Origin: Paenibacillus methanolicus
Lineage (GTDB): Bacteria > Bacillota > Bacilli > Paenibacillales > Paenibacillaceae
Assembly: GCF_008124765.1 (NCBI RefSeq)
Contig: NZ_VNHS01000008.1
Coordinates: 186,001 to 250,000 of the forward strand
DNA length: 64,000 bases
Reading direction: 5' to 3'
The translations under genes were made by a program, and so were the position numbers. The notes under the pieces were generated by a model, which saw only the letters and a list, made by a program, of their open reading frames with translations, was not told the DNA's origin and ran no database searches. Positions 52,361 to 60,576 of this stretch are shown here, piece by piece. How positions within the stretch are numbered: the stretch's first letter is position 1; every line of letters begins with the position of its first letter.

Positions 52361-52882
52361 CTAATTTTTCTCGTTGAACGGTATATTATGAACGGCCGCG
52401 AACGCGCGAAGCCGTTCTGCCATCTCATCCGTCGGATATCGGTTGATCATGCGGCTAAATACCCAATTCGCGCCTTTTTGCTGCTCGATGACGACCGAAC
52501 CTTTCTGGACGCTGATCGCCTTGATGGCAACCGTGTACAGATTGCGGTCTCCGCCGAATCGGCGCGTGCGGACGTAGTCTTTGCCAACCGACAAGTAAGG
52601 GCGGCGAAGAATGAAGATGACGGCCATCAGCACGTAGAGGCCGATCGTCACCCAGTACATGGCTCCCGCGTCTTTGTAATAATCCGACGTGAACGTCGTA
52701 ATGACGTACATGCCGATGAAAAGCACGAGGAATGCCGGCATGACAAAACTGCGGCCTTTGAACGTATCCACTTTTTCTTCCGACTTTTGCACATGAAGCG
52801 GCGTTTGGCCGTTTTTCTTGCGCTGCTTGTTCAGCTGGGTCTGGTTTTTGCGAACTTTGCGTTCCCAGGATCTAGATGACAA
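52361..52882 (-). CDS. Hypothetical membrane protein (173 residues)
   Basis: 173 residues: a very basic N-terminal ~45 residues (RKNQTQLNKQRKKNGQTP), two membrane helices (about 47-65 and 74-93), and a soluble ~75-residue domain with LSVGKDYVRTRRFGGDRNLY and IKAISVQKGSVVIEQQKG. The tail has a PH-like strand pattern, but I do not recognise the family. TTG 52882 is the start, with AGGAGG 8 nt upstream. A possible terminator stem (52916-52972) precedes it. Confidence 0.8.
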   Translation of the reverse strand: MSSRSWERKVRKNQTQLNKQRKKNGQTPLHVQKSEEKVDTFKGRSFVMPAFLVLFIGMYVITTFTSDYYKDAGAMYWVTIGLYVLMAVIFILRRPYLSVGKDYVRTRRFGGDRNLYTVAIKAISVQKGSVVIEQQKGANWVFSRMINRYPTDEMAERLRAFAAVHNIPFNEKN

Positions 52883-53009
52883 ATGGGGAGCCTCCTAATA
52901 TACATGTAGATAGAAATCGGGGATCGCGCTCGGCGTGAACCCCCAAGCCTTGTACGGTCTATCCCTGATTCGGTTTCATGCGGTTAACCGCTCAGGTCCT
53001 AACTTTCCG

Positions 53010-53996
53010 TTAAAACGGCCTTGCGAATTTCTCGATGAATCGATTCGGATATTCCGAAGGCAGCTTGCTCGCTTCGTCTAAGCGGTCGTACAGCTCCCGC
53101 GGAAGCGTCCAGCCGACTGCGCCCATATTGTCCTCGAACTGCCCCAGCGTGCTCGCCCCGAAGATCGGAGAGGTGATCCCTTGTCGATTCAGCAGCCAAG
53201 CAAGGGAAATTTGAGCAGGCGATTTTTCCAGCTCTCCGGCGATGCGCAGAACTTCATCCAGGATCGCGAAGTTTCGGCCCGAATTTCGGAGCGCCCACGA
53301 GCTCTCTCCGACCTTGGACGTCAGCCTGCCGGCGGTCGGCTCCTCCCGGTTATATCGGCCTGTTAGGAAACCGCCTCCAAGTGGAGCCCATGGGATGATG
53401 CCGATGTTCTCCTCGCGGCAGAGCGACATCATCTCGCGATCCATCTCCCGGCTCACCAAGCTATACTGCGGCTGAATGGAAATGAAGCGAACGTACCGGT
53501 TCATATCGCTAATGGCCAGCGACTTCATCAGCTGCCAAGCGAAAAAATTCGAACATCCGATATAACGGACTTTGCCGGCGGTCACGAGATCGTCCAACGC
53601 GCGCAGCGTCTCTTCGATCGGCGTCGCGTGATCCCATACATGAACTTGATAGAGATCAATGTAGTCCGTCTTCAGTCGCTTCAGGCTGGCTTCGACGCCG
53701 TCCATGATATGTTTGCGGGAGATTCCGGCGCCGTTCGGATGGTCCGCGGTCTGCATACGGACTTTGGTGGCCAGCACGACTTCGGAGCGGCATCCTTGGA
53801 TCGCTTTGCCTACGATCTCCTCGGAACGGCCGGAGACGTATACGTCCGCCGTATCGAGGAAATTGCCGCCCTTCTCCAAAAAACGATGGATCATTTCCAC
53901 GGAGTCCTGTTCGCTCGTCGTATTACCGAAGGTCATCGTGCCCAGGCACAGCTTCGACACCGCAAGGCCGCTTCTTCCTAGCAAACGGTATTCCAT
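53010..53996 (-). CDS. Aldo/keto reductase
   Basis: 328 residues, NADPH-dependent aldo/keto reductase with the standard tetrad: Asp48 and Tyr53 in FLDTADVYVSG, Lys78 in VVLATKVR, and His119 in LYQVHVWD. Later YIGCSNFFAWQL and the cofactor loop SPIFGASTLGQFEDN fit the YhdN/Tas-like group. GAGGAGG precedes ATG 53996. Substrate unknown. Confidence 0.92.
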   Translation of the reverse strand: MEYRLLGRSGLAVSKLCLGTMTFGNTTSEQDSVEMIHRFLEKGGNFLDTADVYVSGRSEEIVGKAIQGCRSEVVLATKVRMQTADHPNGAGISRKHIMDGVEASLKRLKTDYIDLYQVHVWDHATPIEETLRALDDLVTAGKVRYIGCSNFFAWQLMKSLAISDMNRYVRFISIQPQYSLVSREMDREMMSLCREENIGIIPWAPLGGGFLTGRYNREEPTAGRLTSKVGESSWALRNSGRNFAILDEVLRIAGELEKSPAQISLAWLLNRQGITSPIFGASTLGQFEDNMGAVGWTLPRELYDRLDEASKLPSEYPNRFIEKFARPF

Positions 53997-54044
53997 ATCG
54001 ACATTCCTCCTCGTAATCGATCCGTCAGCCGAGGGTACGTTGTC

Positions 54045-54233
54045 TTAATGTTTGATGTCGTCTTCCTCGTCCTCGACAAACTTGATATTATCCAGTTGCC
54101 CTCGAAAGTTCCGTTTGAAGTTGTCCAAATATTGTTTGCGCAGTTCGGCGCGTTCCGCTGTCTCTTCTTCCGTCAAGCCTACGGTCTTATGCTTGCGCGA
54201 CAGCTCGTTTATGCGTGCGATGATTTTCTCCAA
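54045..54233 (-). CDS. ynzC: DUF896 protein YnzC
   Basis: 62 residues matching the DUF896 family: INELSRKHKTVGLTEEETAE, then RKQYLDNFKRNFRGQLDNIK, ending in an acidic tail. In Bacillus subtilis ynzC lies in the SOS operon yneA-yneB-ynzC; here yneB is absent and ynzC follows yneA, separated by a terminator. TTG 54233 is the start, with GAGAGGCG upstream. Biochemical function is unknown. Confidence 0.92.
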   Translation of the reverse strand: MEKIIARINELSRKHKTVGLTEEETAERAELRKQYLDNFKRNFRGQLDNIKFVEDEEDDIKH

Positions 54234-54320
54234 CGTGGTACGCCTCTCTTTCCGTAACGCTCATGCTAGTCAACATTCCACTCTTTACTTTGACACTTTT
54301 GTTCCTCGATTGTCAAGGCA

Positions 54321-54353
54321 ACAACAAAAAACGGCGAACCTAGTGGTCCGCCG
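54321..54353 (-). terminator. Terminator overlapping the yneA stop codon
   Basis: CGGCGAACC and GGTCCGCCG form a 9-bp stem with one G-U pair; the minus strand continues TTTTTTGTTGTTG. The stem includes the yneA stop, so part of the operon's transcripts should end before ynzC. Confidence 0.8.
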
Positions 54354-54720
54354 GAATTATTAAACTCTGACCCGCGTGCAGGCCGCTCTCTCGAAGCCCA
54401 TTGCGCTGTTTGATCGAATAGATGACTTCTCGAATATCTTCGCCGCTGTCCTTGGCTTCGCTTGCGATCGCCCACAGCGTATCGCCGCTGCCTACCACGA
54501 TGACTTGTTCGGATGCCGTCGGCGCTTCGGGAACGACCGTAGTCGCATTGCCCTTCATGATCATGAAGCCGATGAAAAGGATGAAAAAGAACGCAACGAC
54601 TGTCGTGAATTTCGCGATATGGCCGGCTCTCATCTTATAGCCGCGTTTGTTCGTTGCCTTGCGTCTTGCCATTCCTTGTTTCCGTTCCGTGTATGTATAA
54701 GTAGAGACCGTGTTAACCAT
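54340..54720 (-). CDS. yneA: SOS cell-division inhibitor YneA
   Basis: 126 residues: a basic N-terminus, one membrane helix (TTVVAFFFILFIGFMIM), then a LysM domain (VGSGDTLWAIASEAKDS ... GLHAGQSLIIPADH). This is the YneA layout; YneA delays septation during the SOS response. It is divergent to lexA with several LexA boxes in between, including one inside its promoter. The ATG at 54720 has GGGGGAA upstream; the open frame extends 32 codons into the operator region and is not used. Confidence 0.92.
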   Translation of the reverse strand: MVNTVSTYTYTERKQGMARRKATNKRGYKMRAGHIAKFTTVVAFFFILFIGFMIMKGNATTVVPEAPTASEQVIVVGSGDTLWAIASEAKDSGEDIREVIYSIKQRNGLRESGLHAGQSLIIPADH

Positions 54721-54732
54721 ATTCGATTCCCC

Positions 54733-54868
54733 CAAACGTTTGTTCTGTTCTCGATGAACACAGAATAACACGAACACTCGTTTGGAGTCAACGACTTTCG
54801 GAACATTTGTTCGCACTAAAATGCGAACTTGTGTTTCTCGAACTTATGTTTGTACGAACTCCGGTTCT
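54733..54868. promoter_or_regulatory. Divergent yneA/lexA control region with up to six LexA boxes
   Basis: Boxes: CAAACGTTTGTTCT (54733), CGAACACTCGTTTG (54771), GGAACATTTGTTCG (54800, a perfect consensus on the minus strand), CGAACTTGTGTTTC (54824), CGAACTTATGTTTG (54839) and a weaker CGAACTCCGGTTCT (54855). The yneA promoter is TTGACT (54786-54791), 18 nt, TATTCT (54762-54767), with box 54771 between the elements. The lexA -10 is TATAAT at 54873-54878. Confidence 0.88.
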
Positions 54869-54910
54869 GTGTTATAATTTGACACAAATGAACTTATGGA
54901 GTGATCTCGT

Positions 54911-55531
54911 TTGTCGAAACTTTCCAACCGCCAGCAGGCGATACTCGAATTCATCAAGACCGAGGTTCGGGAGAAGGGCTACCCGCCTTCCGTCCGTGAA
55001 ATCGGCGAAGCGGTCGGACTAGCCTCCAGTTCGACGGTTCACGGCCATTTGGACCGGCTAGAGAAGAAGGGCTTGATCCGCCGCGACCCGACGAAACCCC
55101 GCGCCATTGAAATATTGGACACCGACATGGAGAGCATCCCGTTCCCGCTCGCGATCGCCAAAGTACCGGTGGTCGGTAAAGTCACGGCCGGCCTGCCGAT
55201 TACGGCGACCGAGAATATCGAAGACTACTTCCCCCTGCCTGCTGACCGCGTCGGAGACGACAACGTATTCATTCTGAACGTTATGGGCGAGAGCATGATC
55301 GAGGCAGGCATTCATGATGGCGATTATGTAATCGTCCGCCAGCAGCAGACCGCGAACAATGGCGAGATCGTCGTCGCAATGACCGAAGACGACGAAGCAA
55401 CCGTGAAGACGTTTTATAAGGAACGCGACCACATCCGTCTTCAACCCGAGAACTCCACGATGGAGCCGATCCGGCTGCGCAACGTGACGATTCTCGGCAA
55501 AGTAATTGGACTCTTCCGCGATATCCATTAA
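54911..55531 (+). CDS. lexA: SOS repressor LexA
   Basis: 206 residues. N-terminal winged helix ([20 protein letters not shown], then [20 protein letters not shown]) and C-terminal serine peptidase domain with self-cleavage site Ala93-Gly94 (VTAGLP), Ser128 in MGESMIEAG and Lys166 in EATVKTFY. Activated RecA triggers cleavage and derepression. The start is TTG at 54911 after GGAGTGAT. It autoregulates through boxes at 54824-54868 and presumably controls yneA and the small gene at 9593. Confidence 0.97.
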   Translation: MSKLSNRQQAILEFIKTEVREKGYPPSVREIGEAVGLASSSTVHGHLDRLEKKGLIRRDPTKPRAIEILDTDMESIPFPLAIAKVPVVGKVTAGLPITATENIEDYFPLPADRVGDDNVFILNVMGESMIEAGIHDGDYVIVRQQQTANNGEIVVAMTEDDEATVKTFYKERDHIRLQPENSTMEPIRLRNVTILGKVIGLFRDIH

Positions 55532-55537
55532 TCGAAC

Positions 55538-55585
55538 AGGCAGACCTAACGACGATTAACGTCAGCGGGTCTGCCTTTTGCTTTT
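55538..55585 (+). terminator. Terminator after lexA
   Basis: AGGCAGACC (55538-55546) pairs with GGTCTGCCT (55568-55576), followed by TTTGCTTTT. Confidence 0.85.
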
Positions 55586-55686
55586 CCTTTTGGCCAATTC
55601 AGGCTTTCGCACGCGAACGTTCGTCCAATCGATTCGAACAACGGCTACATAGCATAACGTATCCCAGTTCGATCGAGGTGATGAAG

Positions 55687-55860
55687 TTGTTGACGAAACT
55701 GAAACAACCCGGTTTGATCATCGGTATTCTTGGCGCGGCTAAACTACTGCTCGACAGTGCCGGCATTCAAATTCCGGACGAGACGATCAACGATCTTGCA
55801 AACGGTATCAGCGCCGTGCTTGTCGTTATTTCCATTTTCGTCGATCACGGGAAGTCTTAA
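55687..55860 (+). CDS. Holin-like small membrane protein
   Basis: About 57 residues with two hydrophobic segments (PGLIIGILGAAKLLLDSAGI and NGISAVLVVISIFVDHG) joined by a short polar loop, like small phage holins, though too short for a firm family match. TTG at 55687 (or 55690) is favoured because GAGGTG ends 6-9 nt upstream; GTG 55678 and ATG 55681 overlap that site. No other phage gene is nearby. It sits downstream of the lexA terminator with no visible LexA box of its own. Confidence 0.6.
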   Translation: MLTKLKQPGLIIGILGAAKLLLDSAGIQIPDETINDLANGISAVLVVISIFVDHGKS

Positions 55861-55980
55861 GTTCCGCCTTCTTTATTTTAGCCGGCCACGTGCCAGCGAG
55901 CTGGAAGCCGCCTCGTGCGCGCTTCTTTTTTGTATGCTCGCCTCTTTGTCACGTTCGCATGTCGTTCGCAGCCATAACAT

Positions 55981-56013
55981 AGAAAACCCCTGAAGCCTGT
56001 GGCTTCAAGGGTT
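55981..56013 (-). terminator. Terminator after the parvulin foldase gene
   Basis: A 13-bp stem (AACCCCTGAAGCC/GGCTTCAAGGGTT, one mismatch) with a 3-nt loop; the minus strand ends TTTTCT. Confidence 0.85.
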
Positions 56014-56039
56014 CTCCGACATAACAAGTCGCGCCTCCG

Positions 56040-57122
56040 TTACCTCACGTTAAGCGATTTCGTAATTTTCGCTTTGGACTTTAGTTCTCCAAGCAATTGA
56101 GGGGAAAGTTCCGCAACCTTCTGACGTACGAGCTGTTCCCGAATTTCAGCCTTTTTCTCTTCAAGGGTCGCTGCCTTCGCATCCTTATGGCCCGTTAATT
56201 TAATAATGTGATAACCAAACTCCGTCTTAATCGGTCCGCCTAGCTCGCCGACCTTCAGCGAGAACGCCGCTTTCTCAAACTCGGCAACCATGACCCCCCT
56301 GCCGAAGAAACCAAGATCACCGCCGGCATTCTTACTACCTGTGTCAATTGATTTTTCCTTTGCCAGCTTCGCAAAATCAGCGCCTTCCTTCAGCTGCTTC
56401 ATGATTCCATCCGCTTCTGCTTGCGTTGGCACCAATATATGCGATGCCTTCACTTCCTCAGCCTGATCGAACGTCGCTCTGTTGTCTTCAAAGTATTGTT
56501 TGACTTCTTCATCGGTCACTTTTGCGCGCAGCTCCACTAGCTTGCGAATGCGAATTTGCATCGGCAATTGTTTCTTCAAATCTTCGAGCGTCATGTTCGA
56601 TTGCTGCAGTGCAGCCTGAAATTCCGAATCAGACGAGAACTGCTTCTTGATCTGGGCGATTTCCCCTTCCACATCTTTGTCGCTGATGACGATTCCTTTC
56701 TTTTTCGCCTCCTGCTGAACCAACTCTTCTTGGATCAAGTTGTCCAACATTTGCGAACCGCCAACCGCGACCATCGCCGCGTACAGCTGATTTTTGGTAA
56801 TGGGAACGCCGTTCACTGAACCGACCACGCCATTGCCATCATTCCCTAACGGAGATGTATCGGATTTGCTCGTAATTAGTACTGATTTCGTAGAACCATT
56901 GTAATTGACTTCTGCACCGAGCATCTCGGCGGCGGAGCGGAGAGGAACGTAAGTAACGCCCTTAATAGATACGGGTTCTACAGTTGATTGCTTGCCATTT
57001 ACGATTAAGGTCATTTTCGTGGCCGCATATGCACCTGCACCTGCCGCAAGCATCATGCCCGCGACGACCAACGTCGTTATGCCTACTCTACGAAAAAGGA
57101 TATTGCCCATACGTTTGCTCAC
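56040..57122 (-). CDS. Secreted parvulin-type foldase with copper-amine-oxidase N-like domain
   Basis: 360 residues. A Sec signal peptide (helix about 13-33, cleavage after AYA-A; no lipobox Cys) leads to a copper amine oxidase N-terminal-like domain (~36-88: MTLIVNGKQSTVEPVSIKGV, YVPLRSAAEMLGAEV), then a SurA-like chaperone domain (~95-225) and a PpiC rotamase domain (~228-320: VKASHILVPTQAEADGIMKQL ... GGDLGFFGRGVM ... FGYHIIKLT). It should help exported proteins fold, like PrsA, but it is not lipid-anchored; the first domain may bind the cell wall. GTG 57122 has GGGAGG 8 nt upstream. Confidence 0.88.
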   Translation of the reverse strand: MSKRMGNILFRRVGITTLVVAGMMLAAGAGAYAATKMTLIVNGKQSTVEPVSIKGVTYVPLRSAAEMLGAEVNYNGSTKSVLITSKSDTSPLGNDGNGVVGSVNGVPITKNQLYAAMVAVGGSQMLDNLIQEELVQQEAKKKGIVISDKDVEGEIAQIKKQFSSDSEFQAALQQSNMTLEDLKKQLPMQIRIRKLVELRAKVTDEEVKQYFEDNRATFDQAEEVKASHILVPTQAEADGIMKQLKEGADFAKLAKEKSIDTGSKNAGGDLGFFGRGVMVAEFEKAAFSLKVGELGGPIKTEFGYHIIKLTGHKDAKAATLEEKKAEIREQLVRQKVAELSPQLLGELKSKAKITKSLNVR

Positions 57123-57216
57123 CTCATAAACCTCCCGCTGGAATCATTACCGAAGACTCATAATGGATTTCATTGTCGATTCTTATGAAATACTTATATA
57201 TGTATCATTTAAAAAT

Positions 57217-57270
57217 CATAAAAAAAATACTCCCTTCAAATTGCAAAACGGCGCAAATCAAAGGGAGTAT
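57217..57270 (-). terminator. Terminator downstream of glnA
   Basis: ATACTCCCTT (57227-57236) and AAGGGAGTAT (57261-57270) with 24-nt loop; the minus strand continues TTTTTTTATG. It lies 106 nt past the glnA stop and about 105 nt before the foldase start. Confidence 0.88.
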
Positions 57271-57274
57271 ATTA

Positions 57275-57354
57275 GTTGTTTAGCTCGTACACCGGGTTCC
57301 CGCATATATGGGACTTTATGAGATGCCTCCAAGCAAACAACCTGAAAGCATCTC
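57275..57354 (-). promoter_or_regulatory. Possible pseudoknotted RNA element before the glnA terminator
   Basis: On the minus strand GAGATGC/GCATCTC (57354-57348 and 57326-57320) form a hairpin whose loop contains GTTGTTTG (57341-57334). That loop is perfectly complementary over 7 nt to AAACAAC at 57281-57275, after an intervening GTCCC/GGGA stem, so an H-type pseudoknot can form directly in front of the terminator. It could be the glnA 3' region or a leader for the foldase gene. No known riboswitch consensus recognised. Confidence 0.4.
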
Positions 57355-57375
57355 AAATTAAAATTTTCCCCTATC

Positions 57376-58704
57376 TTAATACAGCGTCAGATACTGATCG
57401 CGCTCCCATTGGTGAACCTGGGTGCGATACATATCCCACTCGATTTCTTTGAGCTCGTAGAAGTGAGCGAGCGCATGGTCGCCGAGCGCGTCGCAGATGA
57501 CTTCGCTGCGCAGCAGCTCGTCGAGCGCTTCCTTCAGATCCGACGGCAAGCTCGGAATACCTTCGTCGATGCGCTCTTCTTCGGTCATCACGTATACGTT
57601 GCGGTCTACCGGCGCCGGAAGCGGCATTTTATTCTTGATGCCGTCCAAACCTGCCTTCAGCATGACAGCGAGTGCTAGGTAAGGGTTAGCCGCAGGGTCC
57701 GGATTCCGCACTTCGATACGGGTCGACAGACCGCGGGAAGCCGGGATGCGGATCATCGGGCTGCGGTTGCTTGCGGACCATGCCACGTAACAAGGCGCTT
57801 CGTAACCCGGTACAAGACGCTTGTACGAGTTGATCGTCGGGTTCGTGATCGCCGCGAATGCGCGCGCATGGCGCAGAATGCCAGCCATGTAATAACGGGC
57901 CGTCTGGCTAAGACCGAGCTTATCGGATTCGTCGTAGAACGCGTTCTCTTCGCCGCGGAACAGCGATTGATGCGCGTGCATGCCGGAGCCGTTCACGCCG
58001 AACAGCGGTTTCGGCATGAACGAGGCATGCAGGCCGTGCTGGCGGGCAACCGTCTTGACGACGAGTTTGAAGGTTTGAATTTGGTCTGCGGCCAGAATGG
58101 CATCCGCATATTTGAAGTCGATCTCATGTTGGCCCGGCGCAACTTCGTGATGGGATGCTTCGATCTCGAAGCCCATCTCTTCCAGCGTCAGCACGATTTC
58201 GCGGCGGCAATTCTCGCCGAGGTCGGTCGGCGCCAAGTCGAAGTAACCGCCTTGGTCGTTCAGTTCCGTCGTCGGCTCGCCCTTCTCGTCCGTCTTGAAC
58301 AGGAAGAACTCCGGTTCCGGACCGACATTCATCGCCGTGAAGCCCATCGCTTCCGCTTCTTTCAGAGCACGCTTCAAAATGCCGCGCGGGTCGCCGGCGA
58401 ACGGCGTGCCGTCCGGCATGTACACGTCACAGATGAGGCGTGCGACGCGGTTCTCCGTTACCCAAGGGAAGACAACCCACGTGTCCAGGTCCGGATAGAG
58501 ATACATGTCGGATTCTTCGATACGAACATAACCTTCAATGGAAGAACCGTCGAACATCATTTTATTATCTAACGCTTTCTGCAGCTGGCTGACCGGAATT
58601 TCCACGTTCTTGATCGTGCCGAGCAGGTCGGTAAATTGAAGACGGATAAAACGAACGTTTTGTTCTTTCGAAATACGGATGATGTCCTCTCTCGTGTAGC
58701 TCAC
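57376..58704 (-). CDS. glnA: Glutamine synthetase, type I
   Basis: 442 residues, GSI-alpha size without the adenylylation loop, making glutamine from glutamate, ammonia and ATP. Landmarks: [66 protein letters not shown] and [26 protein letters not shown]. The terminal [21 protein letters not shown] is the segment that, in Bacillus, controls feedback and GlnR interaction. Start is GTG 58704 with AAGGAGATG upstream, 39 nt after glnR, so the two form the glnRA operon. Confidence 0.97.
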   Translation of the reverse strand: MSYTREDIIRISKEQNVRFIRLQFTDLLGTIKNVEIPVSQLQKALDNKMMFDGSSIEGYVRIEESDMYLYPDLDTWVVFPWVTENRVARLICDVYMPDGTPFAGDPRGILKRALKEAEAMGFTAMNVGPEPEFFLFKTDEKGEPTTELNDQGGYFDLAPTDLGENCRREIVLTLEEMGFEIEASHHEVAPGQHEIDFKYADAILAADQIQTFKLVVKTVARQHGLHASFMPKPLFGVNGSGMHAHQSLFRGEENAFYDESDKLGLSQTARYYMAGILRHARAFAAITNPTINSYKRLVPGYEAPCYVAWSASNRSPMIRIPASRGLSTRIEVRNPDPAANPYLALAVMLKAGLDGIKNKMPLPAPVDRNVYVMTEEERIDEGIPSLPSDLKEALDELLRSEVICDALGDHALAHFYELKEIEWDMYRTQVHQWERDQYLTLY

Positions 58705-58743
58705 AGAATCATCTCCTTAATGGATTAGTGTTGGATCGCTGCG

Positions 58744-59154
58744 TTATTTCTTGTTGTAAAAACGGGACAGCTGGCCTTGGATCAGCGATGCTTTGCCTGG
58801 CCGTTTCTCAAGCAGCTGCTGCTTGAGCAGACGGTGAAGCTGCGCGTCCGACAGCTCGCGACGCTTCACTTCCGACTGGTCGGTGACGACGGTTGCTTCC
58901 TCGGATTCCTTGGAGACCGGATTCATCACTTGCTTAATACCGGCAATATTGACGCCTTTCTCGATTAATGATTTGATCTCAAGCAGTCTTTCGACGTCAT
59001 TGAATGAGAATAGCCGTTGATTGCCGGATGTACGTGCAGGAACGATCAGCTCGTGCTGTTCATAATAACGTATTTGCCGCGCGGTCAAGTCCGTAAGCTT
59101 CATGACGATCCCGATCGGAAACAACGCCATATTTCTGCGAATATCATCACCCAT
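58744..59154 (-). CDS. glnR: Nitrogen repressor GlnR
   Basis: 136 residues of the MerR family: PIGIVMKLTDLTARQIRYYEQHELIVPARTS (helix-turn-helix), LFSFNDVERLLEIKSLIEKGVNIAGIKQVM, and a C-terminal tail (RHLLKQQ-like LLKQQLLEKRPGKASLIQGQL) that in Bacillus receives the signal from feedback-inhibited glutamine synthetase. It represses glnRA in nitrogen excess. A perfect GlnR operator and a strong promoter lie upstream. Confidence 0.95.
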   Translation of the reverse strand: MGDDIRRNMALFPIGIVMKLTDLTARQIRYYEQHELIVPARTSGNQRLFSFNDVERLLEIKSLIEKGVNIAGIKQVMNPVSKESEEATVVTDQSEVKRRELSDAQLHRLLKQQLLEKRPGKASLIQGQLSRFYNKK

Positions 59155-59190
59155 GTCGCATCAACCTTCCAGTTCTGAATATATACCCCT

Positions 59191-59241
59191 ATTGTAACTC
59201 CTCTACCAAAAAAGTGTCAAGTTGTGTGAGGTTTAATTACA
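59191..59241 (-). promoter_or_regulatory. glnRA promoter with GlnR/TnrA operator
   Basis: Minus strand -35 TTGACA (59215-59220), 18-nt spacer, -10 TACAAT (59191-59196). Just upstream, TGTGAGGTTTAATTACA (59225-59241) fits the GlnR box TGTNA-N7-TNACA at every defined position. It overlaps the 3' end of ynbB. Confidence 0.88.
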
Positions 59242-60521
59242 ATTAACTTTCGCTCCGCGAGAGTGTAGAGGGCATTCAGAACGCCGTATTTGACATGGGC
59301 ATACGTTAAACCGCCTTGCATGTAAGCAATATAAGGCTCTCGGATCGGCGCGTCGGCCGATAATTCCAAGCTGCCGCCCTGCATGAACGTACCTGCCGCC
59401 ATGATGACAGGATGTTCGTAACCGGGCATGTCCCATGGCTCGGGGACGACGTGCGAATCCACGGCCGCGGCCTTCTGGATTCCTTGCACGAACGCGATCA
59501 ACTGCTCCGGCCGTTCGAATCGAACCGCCTGAATCAAATCGGTGCGAGGCGCTTCCGGACGAGGACTGCTGTCGAACCCTAGACGTTCGAAAATCGCGGC
59601 CGCCAAAACGCTTCCCTTCAAGGCTTGTCCCACCGTGTGCGGGGCCATGAACAGCCCTTGATACATCGAGCGGAGCGTGCCGAGCGTTGCGCCGACTTCG
59701 CCGCCGATCCCCGGCGCCGTCAGCCGGTAGGCCGTCAGTTCGACCGCTTCCTTCGTGCCTGCCACGTAACCGCCGGTCGGGGCCAATCCGCCGCCCGGGT
59801 TTTTGATCAGCGATCCTGCCATGAGGTCAACGCCGACTTGCGTCGGTTCCAACTCTTCCGTGAACTCCCCATAGCAGTTGTCGACGAAGATGCGAACGTC
59901 AGGTTTCATTCCTTTAATGCGACGCACCATGTCCGCAATGTCCGCTACGGTAAAGGATGAACGCCAGTCGTATCCGCGGGATCGCTGAATGCCGATGACT
60001 TTCGTCCGGTCCGTCAGCTTTGCCGCCACGCCATCCCAATCGATTCCCCCGTCATTCAGAAGCGCTACCTCGCCATAACCGATGCCGAAATCCTGAAGCG
60101 AGCCTTTACCATCGCCGGGCTTGCCGATGACCTTATGCAAGGTGTCGTAGGGTCTTCCCGTTATGTAAAGCAGCTCGTCGCCTGGCCGCAGCAGCCCGAA
60201 CAACGCGCAACTAATCGTGTGCGTACCCGAGACGAAATGGGGTCGGACGAGCGCCGCTTCCGCTCCGAACACATTGGCGTAGACCAAGTCCAGCACTTCC
60301 CGGCCCGAATCGTTGTAGCCATAACCTGTTGACCCGTTAAAATGAAAATCGCTAACTTTATGCCGCTGAAAAGCACGAATTACCTTCCATTGATTGCGTT
60401 CCGCGGTCCGATCGAGCGATCGGAATACCGAGCTCAGTCGCTCTTCCGCTTCTTCCGCCCAGCCGAGCAGCGTCTCCCACTGCTCCTGCCGGGGTTGTTC
60501 GTGTCTTGCGTAGTCATTCAC
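59217..60521 (-). CDS. ynbB: Methionine gamma-lyase-like PLP enzyme YnbB
   Basis: 434 residues of the YnbB family of PLP-dependent cystathionine/methionine gamma-lyase-like proteins. The PLP lysine is Lys240 in GSLIKNPGGGLAPTGGY; HFNGSTGYGYNDSGRE, PHFVSGTHTISCALFG and VDNCYGEF are characteristic. The actual substrate in Firmicutes is not established. Start is GTG 60521 after AAGGAGAG. It is placed between hflX and glnR exactly as in Bacillus subtilis. Confidence 0.92.
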   Translation of the reverse strand: MNDYARHEQPRQEQWETLLGWAEEAEERLSSVFRSLDRTAERNQWKVIRAFQRHKVSDFHFNGSTGYGYNDSGREVLDLVYANVFGAEAALVRPHFVSGTHTISCALFGLLRPGDELLYITGRPYDTLHKVIGKPGDGKGSLQDFGIGYGEVALLNDGGIDWDGVAAKLTDRTKVIGIQRSRGYDWRSSFTVADIADMVRRIKGMKPDVRIFVDNCYGEFTEELEPTQVGVDLMAGSLIKNPGGGLAPTGGYVAGTKEAVELTAYRLTAPGIGGEVGATLGTLRSMYQGLFMAPHTVGQALKGSVLAAAIFERLGFDSSPRPEAPRTDLIQAVRFERPEQLIAFVQGIQKAAAVDSHVVPEPWDMPGYEHPVIMAAGTFMQGGSLELSADAPIREPYIAYMQGGLTYAHVKYGVLNALYTLAERKLIVIKPHTT

Positions 60522-60576
60522 AACCGTTGTCTCTCCTTATGTCTCCAATGCGAAATACGTGCGCGAAATTACTATC

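Noticed and set aside
55614-55623. CGAACGTTCG as a LexA box for the holin-like gene
   Set aside because: The halves touch; LexA boxes need the 4-nt spacer (CGAAC-N4-GTTCG).
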